64,000 nucleotides of DNA. It comes from Streptomyces albospinus (lineage in GTDB: Bacteria; Actinomycetota; Actinomycetes; Streptomycetales; Streptomycetaceae). Each line of letters opens with the position of its first letter. The first letter of the stretch is position 1. The position numbers and the translations under genes were made by a program. This document shows positions 19,285 to 26,795 of the stretch, one piece after another. Where the stretch lies: NCBI RefSeq assembly GCF_014648695.1, contig NZ_BMRP01000001.1:525874-589873 (forward strand). Reading direction: 5' to 3'. The notes under the pieces were generated by a model, which was given only the letters and a program-made list of their open reading frames with translations, searched no databases and was not told the origin of the DNA.

Positions 19285-19461
19285 TCAGCACTCGCCGATG
19301 TCGACCGCGAGCCCGCCCCGCGCCGTCTCCCCGTACTTGAAGCAGATGCCGACCACTTTCCCGATCATGTCCTTGACCTGCGGATTCGGGGGTATTTCCG
19401 TGATCCGGTCAACTCGCAGGGACTTCTCAGGGCGGTGCGCGGACGATCTTGCTCCAGTCAC
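19285..19461 (-). CDS. 58-residue protein ending in an L-serine-dehydratase-like active-site tail
   Basis: The short frame runs from GTG 19461 (GAGGG at good spacing) to TGA 19285. Its last 17 residues, [17 protein letters not shown], match the last 17 of SdaA encoded 16 kb away, [17 protein letters not shown], at 14 positions. Over that stretch the DNA differs at 9 of 54 bases (stop codon included), and four of the differences are silent third-position changes. This suggests selection on protein rather than a recent DNA copy. The N-terminal part (LRVDRITEIPPNPQVKDMIGKVVGICF) does not match SdaA. In the characterised Legionella L-serine dehydratase the C-terminal Cys inserts into the active site at the iron-sulfur cluster. 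A free protein carrying that tail could regulate such an enzyme, which is inference. Confidence 0.6.
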   Translation of the reverse strand: MTGARSSAHRPEKSLRVDRITEIPPNPQVKDMIGKVVGICFKYGETARGGLAVDIGEC

Positions 19462-19764
19462 GTGTCCCTCGCGGCCAAGCCGCGCCGGCCCGCTCCGGGC
19501 ATGACGTGCGCGGAGCGGGCGGGTGTGATCTCCGATGCGGACTTACCTGTCACGACGTCACGAATTCAAGCCCAGTAGGTGGCAGGGGGCGCTGGTCACG
19601 AGCCGGGGGATCCGGCGGGTCAGGGGTGCCATCCGCGTTCGTGAGGGGCGAAAAAGGCGGAAAATCGGCCGACTCCTTTCTCGCCATATCCGATGTGCGC
19701 TAGGGTTTCAGTCGATCATGCGACCGGCTGAATTGAGGCGAGTTCCGACGATAGGAGAGCTGTC
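19462..19764. other. Divergent intergenic region at the left edge of the accessory segment
   Basis: This separates the small SdaA-tail gene (minus) from the PNPOx-like gene (plus). Base composition drops visibly after about 19,640 (GCGAAAAAGGCGGAAAATCGG area), marking the start of the accessory block. No further gene is supported. The GGTTTCAGTCGATCATG area near 19,700 is a plausible promoter zone for the plus-strand gene. Confidence 0.4.
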
Positions 19765-20466
19765 GTGAAACATTCCGATGAACCTTCCGCGGCGGCGAAA
19801 CTGGTGGCCACCGATCGGACCCGACTTCGCCGGGCACGAGAGAAGGAGCGTACGGCACGCGCCGATCTGGACTCGGTCCTGGCTGCCGGATTTGTTTGCC
19901 ATTTGGGTGTGGTCGTGGATGACGCTCCCATGGTCGTTCCCACGGGTTACGGCGTTATCGGGGATACCCTTTATCTGCACGGTTCCGTGGCCTCTCGGAG
20001 TCTGGTACAGGCACCCGAATCCGTTGTGTGCGTGACCATTACCCATGTGGACGGCATCGTGCTGGCGCGCTCCATGTTCGAGCAGAGCATCAACTATCGC
20101 AGCGCCATGATCTATGGCATTCCTCGTACCGTGGAGGATCCCGAAGAAAAGCTGGCGGGGTTGCGGGCACTGACCGAGCAGTGCGCGCCAGGACAATGGG
20201 AGTACGCGCGCCAACCGAATCGTAAGGAACTGGCCGCGACCACTTTGCTGGCGCTCGGTCTGGCCGAGGCGTCGGTGAAGGTGCGCACCGGCCCCCCGGG
20301 CGACGGCGACAGTCCGGACGCCGTGCTGGGATTGTGGGCAGGCGTGGTGCCCACGTCGGTCGTGCGGGGTGCGCCGGTGCCGGACCCGGCCCTGCCGTCG
20401 GATGTGCGGTTGCCCTCGCACATTTCGTCGATGTCCGGTAAACCGGCGCACCACGTCGATCGCTGA
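19765..20466 (+). CDS. PNPOx-like / NimA-type FMN-binding split-barrel protein
   Basis: This 233-aa pyridoxamine 5'-phosphate oxidase-like protein is similar to the NimA nitroimidazole-reductase subgroup. The split barrel covers residues about 30-200, with LAAGFVCHLGVVVDDAPMVV, PTGYGVIGDTLYLHGSVASR and the late GLWAGVVP. It probably binds flavin and reduces or binds a small molecule. The GTG start has ATAGGAGAG upstream. Codon use is less G/C-biased than in the flanking core genes, which fits horizontal acquisition. It is convergent with the LuxR-type regulator, with 4 nt between the ends. Confidence 0.85.
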   Translation: MKHSDEPSAAAKLVATDRTRLRRAREKERTARADLDSVLAAGFVCHLGVVVDDAPMVVPTGYGVIGDTLYLHGSVASRSLVQAPESVVCVTITHVDGIVLARSMFEQSINYRSAMIYGIPRTVEDPEEKLAGLRALTEQCAPGQWEYARQPNRKELAATTLLALGLAEASVKVRTGPPGDGDSPDAVLGLWAGVVPTSVVRGAPVPDPALPSDVRLPSHISSMSGKPAHHVDR

Positions 20467-20470
20467 TTCC

Positions 20471-21193
20471 TTACCGGTCCCTTAAGCCGGTCAGGCAGGC
20501 TTCTTTCACTGCGAAGCCTGATTTGTAGGCGAATACCACGGCTTGCACTCTGTCCTGGAGTTCAAGCTTGCGCAGGATATGGGAGATGTGCGACTTGACG
20601 GTGGCGGAGCTGACGGTGATTTCTCCGGCAATCTCCGCCGTCGTCATGCCGTTGGCCAGGAACGTCAGTACCCGGCGTTCCTGATCGGTTAGCGCGGCTA
20701 TTTTGGCGAGTGCTTCCGCATCGGGTGATGTCATCCGGTCAAGCGCCGCATCTATGATGCAGTCGGCCACGCAGGGGGAGAGGTAGGTACCCCCGGCCGC
20801 GACCGTGTGAATCGCCGCGATGATGGTGTCCTTGCTCTGCGACTTCACTCCCAGACCGCGCACTCCGAGGCGCAGTGCGCTGATGGCGTCCTCTCGGTCC
20901 CAGTGATGGGCGAAGGCCGCGATGGGGGTCGGCGTGGCGGTGGACACCACCCGCTCGACTTTGTCCAACACGCGGTCGTCGCAGGCAATGATGATGAGGT
21001 CGGGGTCTGTCTGACGGATGGCGGCCTCCACTCCCATGCGGGAGAAATCGGCTTCCGTTGCCCGGATGTCAAGCTCTCCGGCAATCAGGGAGGTGAAACC
21101 CGCCCTGCTGAGTTCGTTCCGGTCCAGAACGATGATGCGTTTGATGTCGTGTTTTCGCCTTTGTGGGACGTGGTCAATTCCCCGAATCGCCAT
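20471..21193 (-). CDS. LuxR/NarL-type regulator with a degenerate receiver domain
   Basis: This 240-aa protein has a C-terminal GerE/LuxR helix-turn-helix (about residues 168-228: LTDQERRVLTFLANGMTTAE, then ATVKSHISHILRKL). The N-terminal receiver-like domain (about 17-135) reads PDLIIIACDDR, with Ala where the phospho-acceptor Asp would be. The usual MPG is absent and the acidic pair near the start is reduced to LDRNE. It is therefore probably not controlled by classical phosphorylation, and no kinase is adjacent. GGGGAG precedes the ATG. The target is unknown. The neighbouring PNPOx gene and the biosynthetic operon are candidates. Confidence 0.9.
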   Translation of the reverse strand: MAIRGIDHVPQRRKHDIKRIIVLDRNELSRAGFTSLIAGELDIRATEADFSRMGVEAAIRQTDPDLIIIACDDRVLDKVERVVSTATPTPIAAFAHHWDREDAISALRLGVRGLGVKSQSKDTIIAAIHTVAAGGTYLSPCVADCIIDAALDRMTSPDAEALAKIAALTDQERRVLTFLANGMTTAEIAGEITVSSATVKSHISHILRKLELQDRVQAVVFAYKSGFAVKEACLTGLRDR

Positions 21194-21582
21194 GCGCGGC
21201 TCCCCAGACGCAATGAATCAGTCTTCCCCGTGGTGGAATTCCGGCACCATTCCTCGCAAAATGCTACAGTGATCGATGTACAGTCAGGTTGGTGTTGCGT
21301 GATGCTTGCCTGAATTGTCCCATTGACAGGCGTAAAAATATCCACCCCGGGCCCGTTCTCCAGGCGGCCCCCTTCGTTCGTGTGCAGTCGCGTTTCCATG
21401 CATGCCGTACAAAACGGTCCAGACGTGTGTGATCTATGGACGTCCCTCCGCGGCCGACCGGCCGCATGATCGTGACAGTGCCCGAGTGTTCATGCCCTGG
21501 AAGCGAACGTTAGCAAGATCCGGTTGGCAGGCGATTGCGATCTCTTGCCCCCGATGGTGTCCGGCCAGCAGGATGTTGCGCC
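21194..21582. other. AT-richer divergent control region between the LuxR-type and Lrp-type regulators
   Basis: This 389-nt spacer holds no supportable gene. CCTGAATTGTCCCATTGACAGG near 21,310-21,332 has CCTG/CAGG ends, and TTGACA is followed by AAAAATATCC, so promoter elements are likely here. TGTACAGT occurs near 21,277. None can be tied to a specific regulator. Confidence 0.4.
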
Positions 21583-22047
21583 ATGGACCAAATCGATCGC
21601 AGAATCTTGCATGAGCTCCAACAAGATGCCCGGTTGGCCAATGCCGAGCTGGCCGCGCGGGTGGGGCTGACCGCATCGCCATGCCTGCGGCGCGTGCGAC
21701 AGCTGGAGGCGGCTGGAGTCATCCGCGGATACCGGGCGTTACTGGACTACAATTCCTTGAATTGCGAATTACAGGCTTTTGTCACGTTGGTGATGCATCG
21801 CGAGGACCGTTCCAACGTCGAGCGGTTCGAGCACGAGGTGGCGCAGCTTCCCCCGGTGATCGAGGCGCATCGGCTCTTCGGGGATCCGGATTATCTGCTG
21901 CGGGTGGCCGTTCACGATGTGCAGGCCTATGAGCGGTTCTACAGCGAAGTGCTCTGCGATCTCCCCGGAGTTGTGCAGGTCACTTCCCATCTGATCATGA
22001 AGGAAGTCAAGCAGGACCGTGGCATACCGACGGGTTCCGGCCAGTAG
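21583..22047 (+). CDS. Lrp/AsnC-family transcriptional regulator
   Basis: This 154-aa regulator has an N-terminal helix-turn-helix (MDQIDRRILHELQQDARLAN, GLTASPCLRRVRQLEAAGVI). The C-terminal RAM/AsnC effector domain includes HRLFGDPDYLLRVAVHDVQAYERF. Members sense amino acids and form octamers. ATG 21583 is preceded by AGGA 9 nt away. It converges with an APC-type amino-acid permease gene, a frequent pairing in which the Lrp protein controls an exporter. The convergent layout makes direct control less obvious here. Confidence 0.93.
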   Translation: MDQIDRRILHELQQDARLANAELAARVGLTASPCLRRVRQLEAAGVIRGYRALLDYNSLNCELQAFVTLVMHREDRSNVERFEHEVAQLPPVIEAHRLFGDPDYLLRVAVHDVQAYERFYSEVLCDLPGVVQVTSHLIMKEVKQDRGIPTGSGQ

Positions 22048-22181
22048 AGACCGACAGTAGTCAGCGGTGGGCGAGAAAAATTCCCTCGGGAATTGGCGCG
22101 AAAGAGGCCTCGCGCCGACCGGTAGGGAGCCTGAGGCTTTCCGGTCGACGCGAGGCGGACTGTGAGGGGGGGATTTCTCCG

Positions 22182-23504
22182 TTACTCCTGGTGGTGGGCG
22201 GCGGCCGAAGGCGCGCCTGCCTGCGGGTTCGGCTGCCCCTCGGCACCCTCGTTCGTGCCGGGGCGCTTGGTCCACCTGCGGTAGAGGAGAGCGAGCACGG
22301 CGATCAGTACGGGAATGACGACCACGACGCCGCTGAACGGAATGAGTGCCAGGCACAGGACGGTCCCGATGCCCGCCAGGATCCGCGCCCGTCCGTGCAA
22401 CAGCCGCACCCCGGCCGCCATGGCGGCGAGGAACGTCATGATGACAAGGGAGTTCGGGACGACCAGCAGCGTCTCCGGTCCCCACTGCGCGAAGTAGCCG
22501 ACGATGACGCCCAGCGTCGCGTAGCCGCCGACCACCAGGACGGACACCGCCGGTACGCTCCGCGCGCTCACGCGGGCCAGCGGAGCGGGGAACGCCTTGT
22601 CGCGGGCGAGGGCGTAGCCCAGCCGTGAGGTGGCGGCGACGAACGCGTTCGCCGTGCCCAGGGAGATCAGCAGGGCGATGACGGCGGTCATGGTGCCTGC
22701 CGGGCCACCGAACCCGTTCGCCAACAGCCGGGCGATGACGGTGCGGTTGACCGCATCGGTGCCGTAGGTCCTGGTGCTGATCGTCGCGACGACGACACCG
22801 ACGTAGAGCAGGGTGATGACCCCCACGCTGATCACGGTGCTGCGCGGTACGTCCCGTACCGGGTCGCGGAACTCCTCCGCGAGATGAGTGATCGCTTCCC
22901 AGCCGAAGAAGGCGAAGAAGATCACCACCGCCACGCTGCCCACTTCACCCATGCCGTGCGGCGCGAAGGGCGTCCAATGCGCGGCGCTGAAGCGGGGGAT
23001 GGAGACCAGCAGCGCAAGGAGCAGCATCACGGCCACGGTCCCGGCGAACGCGAGCTGAAGCCGACCGCTGACCTTGATTCCGCGCAGGTTCGCCACGGTG
23101 GCGACGACGAGGATCAGCCCGGCGAGGAGGAAGGTCACGGCCCGGGACAGGCCGAGGTAGGAGGAGGCGTAGTAGGCGCCGGTGAGTGCGACGAGGGTCT
23201 GGGCGGTGGCCGCGGCGATGAAGTAGAACCAGCCGATCACGGTGCCGGCCGCGGAGCCGAAGGCCTGGGTCACAAAGGTCGCCGCGCCACCGGCGTTGGG
23301 GTACCGGCTGGCGAGTGCGGCGAGCGTGAGCGCCAGAGGGATGCCCAGTACCGCGTCGAAGGTCCAGGCCAGGATGGAGGCGGGCCCGGCCCTGGTGGCG
23401 CTGAGTGCCGGCAGCAGCAGAACCCCCGCACCCACGATGGCGCCGACGTAGAGGGCTACGCCCTGCGTGACCGTGATGCTGCGACGTAACGACGGCTCTG
23501 CCAT
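22182..23504 (-). CDS. APC-superfamily amino-acid permease
   Basis: This 440-aa protein has about 12 transmembrane helices. The APC hallmark GAIVGAGVLLLPALSATRAG (about residues 21-40) and FFAFFGWEAITHLAEEFRDP (about 200-219) place it near the YjeH/exporter-like branch. Substrate and direction cannot be told. GGAGGT precedes ATG 23504 at 8 nt. It is divergent from a CGNR-type regulator gene and the shared 117-nt spacer holds an AACACC/GGTGTT dyad, so that regulator is the best candidate controller. The C-terminus is a soluble Ala/Pro/Gln tail. Confidence 0.92.
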   Translation of the reverse strand: MAEPSLRRSITVTQGVALYVGAIVGAGVLLLPALSATRAGPASILAWTFDAVLGIPLALTLAALASRYPNAGGAATFVTQAFGSAAGTVIGWFYFIAAATAQTLVALTGAYYASSYLGLSRAVTFLLAGLILVVATVANLRGIKVSGRLQLAFAGTVAVMLLLALLVSIPRFSAAHWTPFAPHGMGEVGSVAVVIFFAFFGWEAITHLAEEFRDPVRDVPRSTVISVGVITLLYVGVVVATISTRTYGTDAVNRTVIARLLANGFGGPAGTMTAVIALLISLGTANAFVAATSRLGYALARDKAFPAPLARVSARSVPAVSVLVVGGYATLGVIVGYFAQWGPETLLVVPNSLVIMTFLAAMAAGVRLLHGRARILAGIGTVLCLALIPFSGVVVVIPVLIAVLALLYRRWTKRPGTNEGAEGQPNPQAGAPSAAAHHQE

Positions 23505-23567
23505 CGGCCTTACCTCCAACGTCCCGTACGTACGACGAGACCGTAGAGGCGGGAAAAGGTCGCCGTC

Positions 23568-23586
23568 AACACCTACTATTGGTGTT
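23568..23586. promoter_or_regulatory. Inverted repeat between the permease and CGNR genes
   Basis: AACACC-TACTATT-GGTGTT is a perfect 6-bp dyad in the divergent promoter region, followed by a second AACA/TGTT-like motif (TTAACAAGTGTT) at 23585-23596. Its place suggests an operator for the CGNR-type regulator. Confidence 0.6.
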
Positions 23587-23621
23587 AACAAGTGTTGCCA
23601 GTGATCGGTCGAGGGGTGCCC

Positions 23622-24194
23622 ATGGATGTCGTACGCACACCGCTGCCCTCCGAGATTGCGCCGCTGCACGCCTTCCTCAACAGCCTTGACCTGCGCTCTT
23701 TTACGCATCACGGCACCGTGCACCGCGGTGGCGACCACCTGTCCACGACGCAGGCGCTGACGGACTGGCTGCGGAAGCGGGGTCTACTGGCGGCCGATGC
23801 CGCCGCGAGTGAGGACGACCTGCGCCACGCCCGCCGGCTGCGGGCGCAGCTCCGGGGATCCCTGGGGCAACGGGCGCAGTCCCCAGGGCCGTTGGAGGAG
23901 CGGCCCGGCCCGGAGGGGAGTGTTCCGCTGAACCTTCGGCTCGGTACGCCCCCCGGGCAGCCGCCGGCTCTGGTCCCCGTGGGAGCGGGAGCGCAGGGCG
24001 CGTTGGAGCGTATCGCGCTACTGGTCTGCGAGGCGGTTGCGGCAGGGACCTGGGGCCGCCTGAAGATGTGCGAGGCGGCCGATTGCCAGTGGGTCTTCTA
24101 CGATCGCTCGAAGCCCGGCAGGGGCCGCTGGTGCGCTGCCGAGCTGTGCGGGAACCGCATGAAGACCAGGGCGTATCGCGAGCGGCAGCGCTGA
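23622..24194 (+). CDS. CGNR zinc-finger protein (ABATE-type regulator)
   Basis: This 190-aa protein has an N-terminal stress-associated domain (about residues 1-130). The C-terminal CGNR zinc finger comprises CEAADCQWVFYDRSKPGRGR followed by WCAAELCGNRMKTRAYRER, with four Cys ligands and the CGNR signature near residue 177. Such proteins are putative DNA-binding regulators of many actinobacterial operons. GAGGGG precedes ATG 23622. It is divergent from the permease and stands immediately outside the 3' end of the biosynthetic operon, on the other strand. Confidence 0.9.
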   Translation: MDVVRTPLPSEIAPLHAFLNSLDLRSFTHHGTVHRGGDHLSTTQALTDWLRKRGLLAADAAASEDDLRHARRLRAQLRGSLGQRAQSPGPLEERPGPEGSVPLNLRLGTPPGQPPALVPVGAGAQGALERIALLVCEAVAAGTWGRLKMCEAADCQWVFYDRSKPGRGRWCAAELCGNRMKTRAYRERQR

Positions 24195-24266
24195 GGGCGG
24201 TCGCGCTCCCGAGCCGGGGCCCGGAAGCACGACCGCCGCTTCGGCTGTGTCGTGCACGTACGGAGG

Positions 24267-25535
24267 TCAGGTGCACTCGCGGACGGCGCGGGCCAGGGTG
24301 CGCAGCCCGTCGTCGAGTTCGTCGGGGGTGATCGTCAGGGCAGGAAGCAGCTTGACGACCTCGTCCCGGGGCCCGGAGGTCTCGACCAACAAGCCCAGCG
24401 CGAAGGCCCGTTTGGCGATACGGCCGGCGAGAGTCGGGTCGGCGAACTCCAGGCCCCAGACCAGACCCCGGCCCCGGTACTTGGTCCCCGGGTGCGGATG
24501 CTCTGCCACGATCGCACGCAGATGGGAGTGGACCACTTCCCCGCGGGAGAGGGTCTGCTTCTCCATCTGGCCGTCGGCCCAGTAGGTGCTGAGGGCGGCG
24601 GCGCCGGTGACGAAGGCGGGGTTGTTGCCGCGGAAGGTGCCGTTGTGCTCGCCCGGCTCCCAGATGTCCAGCTCGGGCTTGAACAGGGTGAGCGCCATGG
24701 GCAGGCCGTAGCCGCTGATGGACTTGGAGACGGTGACGATGTCCGGGACGATGCCGGCCTCTTCGAAGGAGAAGAAGGCGCCGGTGCGACCGCAGCCCAT
24801 CTGGATGTCGTCGACGATCAGCAGCATGTCGTGCCGCTCGCACAGGTCCGCGAGGGCGCGCAGCCACTCGGCGCGGGCGACGTTGACGCCGCCCTCGCCC
24901 TGGATCGTCTCGACGATGACCGCGGCGGGACGGTTCAGCCCGGAGCCCTGGTCCTCCAGGAGGCGCTCGAACCAGAGGAAGTCGGGGGTGCGCCCGTTCA
25001 GATAGTTGTCGAACGGCATCGGGGTGCCGTGCACCAGCGGGATGCCGGCCCCGGCCCGCTTGAAGGCGTTGCCGGTCACGGCGAGCGAGCCCAGGGTCAT
25101 GCCGTGGAAGGCGTTGGTGAAGGAGACGATGGACTCGCGGCCCTTGACCTTGCGGGCCAGCTTGAGCGCCGCCTCCACCGCGTTGGTGCCGGTCGGCCCC
25201 GGGAACATCACCTTGTACGGCAGATCACGCGGGTGCAGCACGATGGAATGGAACGACTCCAGGAACGCCCGCTTGGCGGTGGTGGACATGTCCAGGCCGT
25301 GGGTGACCCCGTCCCGTTCGAGATAGCCCAGCAACGCCCGCTTGAGCACCGGATTGTTGTGTCCGTAATTCAGCGACCCCGCACCCGCGAAGAAGTCGAG
25401 ATAGCCATGGCCGTCCTCGTCGAACATCCGGCTGCCCTGCGCCCGGTCGAAGACAACCGGCCAGCTGCGGCAGTAGCTGCGCACCTCCGACTCCAGGGTC
25501 TCGAAGACGCTCAGATCCGGCTGGGTAAGGGTCAC
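24267..25535 (-). CDS. ectB: EctB-type L-2,4-diaminobutyrate:2-oxoglutarate aminotransferase
   Basis: This 422-aa class III PLP aminotransferase of the EctB/diaminobutyrate subgroup interconverts aspartate beta-semialdehyde plus glutamate with L-2,4-diaminobutyrate plus 2-oxoglutarate. It shows FFAGAGSLNYGHNNPVLKRA (about residues 48-67), FHGMTLGSLAVTGN and VETIQGEGGVNVA. VDDIQMGCGRTG and the PLP-Lys segment VTVSKSISGYGLPM (about 267-280) follow. No ectA, ectC or ectD is nearby, so it is not an ectoine operon. It is the last gene of the minus-strand operon, 73 nt after the small cupin. It may supply diaminobutyrate as a building block. Confidence 0.9.
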   Translation of the reverse strand: MTLTQPDLSVFETLESEVRSYCRSWPVVFDRAQGSRMFDEDGHGYLDFFAGAGSLNYGHNNPVLKRALLGYLERDGVTHGLDMSTTAKRAFLESFHSIVLHPRDLPYKVMFPGPTGTNAVEAALKLARKVKGRESIVSFTNAFHGMTLGSLAVTGNAFKRAGAGIPLVHGTPMPFDNYLNGRTPDFLWFERLLEDQGSGLNRPAAVIVETIQGEGGVNVARAEWLRALADLCERHDMLLIVDDIQMGCGRTGAFFSFEEAGIVPDIVTVSKSISGYGLPMALTLFKPELDIWEPGEHNGTFRGNNPAFVTGAAALSTYWADGQMEKQTLSRGEVVHSHLRAIVAEHPHPGTKYRGRGLVWGLEFADPTLAGRIAKRAFALGLLVETSGPRDEVVKLLPALTITPDELDDGLRTLARAVRECT

Positions 25536-25608
25536 AGCAAGCTCCTGGGGGGTGAGAGGAGTAAGGGGTGAAGCGCTGTGGAGGAGCAGCCGGTGACGGT
25601 GCGCCGGG

Positions 25609-25959
25609 TCACGACGCGCTGCCCGTCGGACGGCTCTCCGGGGGTGAGAAGACGACCGCGACTCGCAGATCCTCGGTGATGTCGGTGAAGCGGTGCGGCA
25701 TTTCGGCCGGTACGTACACGATCGATCCCGGTCCGACCGGGCGGCTCTCGGTGCCCGCCCAGATGGTCGCCCGCCCCGCGATGACGATGTACAACTCGTC
25801 CTCGGCGTGCGGCTGTTGCGGGTCCGTGGCCCCGGCGGCCAGTGCGTACACCCCGGCGCTCATCGTCGGCACCCGGAGGAATTCCACATACCGTTCGCCG
25901 CTCGCTTCCCCTTCCTGCCTGACGTTCTCGAACTCATGGAACTCCGGCTGGTCCAGCAA
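25609..25959 (-). CDS. Small single-domain cupin (cupin 2 of the operon)
   Basis: This 116-aa cupin has motif 1 PHAEDELYIVIAGRATIWAG (about residues 51-70) and motif 2 GPGSIVYVPAEMPHRF (about 79-94). His and Glu of motif 1 and His of motif 2 are available as metal ligands. I chose the TTG at 25959 because AAGGAG stands 10 nt upstream and the previous gene ends just before, and no ATG or GTG is suitable. It could be an oxygenase, isomerase or metal-binding accessory protein. It is an alternative candidate to cupin 1 for N-N bond rearrangement. Confidence 0.78.
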   Translation of the reverse strand: MLDQPEFHEFENVRQEGEASGERYVEFLRVPTMSAGVYALAAGATDPQQPHAEDELYIVIAGRATIWAGTESRPVGPGSIVYVPAEMPHRFTDITEDLRVAVVFSPPESRPTGSAS

Positions 25960-25988
25960 TGGGATCGATCTCCTTGCCTGTGTAGTGA

Positions 25989-26720
25989 TTACATCCGTAG
26001 CGACAGCTCGCTGTGGAAACCGGCGAGGCGGTCCGAGCGGACGACGTCGTCGACCACGGGGTAGAAGCCCTCGAAGAAGTCGACGTAGTCGGTGCACAGG
26101 GCCCGTAGCACGGGGGCGATCTCGCGGCCCAACTCGCCTGCGGCCTCCCGGACTCCGACGGCGGTCATCATGGTCGCCCGAGCGTCCGGTGAGAGCGTCG
26201 CCAGCGTGCTGGCGAGCCGGCTGTGCCGCAGCGCCTCCCGTACTTCGCCGGTGACCGTGGCCGGGTCCGCGCCGCGGTCCGACTGCCACAGGATGATACG
26301 TACCGACTGGCTGCCGACGATCCGGCGGGGCGGCACCAGCTCCAAGGGGCCTTCGTCCAGGCGGCGTTCGTCCCCGCGCAGGGGTACCTGCCACCGCGCC
26401 GGATCGGCATCCGGAGCAGGATGCACCAGGGGCGGCTCGCCGCTGAGATCCCAGGACCAGCACAGGATGTGCAACGGGGTCGAGGCATCGGCCACCCGCC
26501 GCAGCATGACGCGGCTGCCCATGGTCAGGACGAGCCGGGTGAGCGCAATCCCCCGCTCCTCGGCGGAGGCGGCGAATTTCAGCGGCACCGGTTGCAGTCC
26601 GCGGGTGACTTCCCGCAGCACGGTGAAGGGATGACGGCCTGTCAGGCCGTACTCGTCGGCTGCCGGACCGCTCGGGGTGGCCTCGAATTGCTCGAATGCG
26701 CCACGGGAGAGCAATGGCAT
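25989..26720 (-). CDS. Unknown protein of the biosynthetic operon
   Basis: I do not recognise this 243-aa soluble protein. It has no signal peptide or membrane segment. A beta-rich first half (LVLTMGSRVMLRRVADAS, LHILCWSWDLSGEPPLVHP) is followed by an Arg-rich segment (RWQVPLRGDERRLDEGPLEL). The C-terminal half is helical (ATVTGEVREALRHSRLASTL, VLRALCTDYVDFFEGFYPVV). GAAGGGAA precedes ATG 26720. It lies between the transporter and cupin 2 with short gaps, so it is surely co-transcribed. A pathway-specific function is likely but unknown. Confidence 0.8.
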   Translation of the reverse strand: MPLLSRGAFEQFEATPSGPAADEYGLTGRHPFTVLREVTRGLQPVPLKFAASAEERGIALTRLVLTMGSRVMLRRVADASTPLHILCWSWDLSGEPPLVHPAPDADPARWQVPLRGDERRLDEGPLELVPPRRIVGSQSVRIILWQSDRGADPATVTGEVREALRHSRLASTLATLSPDARATMMTAVGVREAAGELGREIAPVLRALCTDYVDFFEGFYPVVDDVVRSDRLAGFHSELSLRM

Positions 26721-26795
26721 GGGATTCCCTTCGTCAGCGTCTCGGCTTTTCGGCGTGGAAGAACGTGGTGGCACGGGCGAGCGGGGGTGCGGGGG

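Noticed and set aside
24267..25535. Ectoine biosynthesis operon
   Set aside because: Only an ectB-type gene is present. ectA, ectC and ectD are absent, and the neighbours belong to another pathway.
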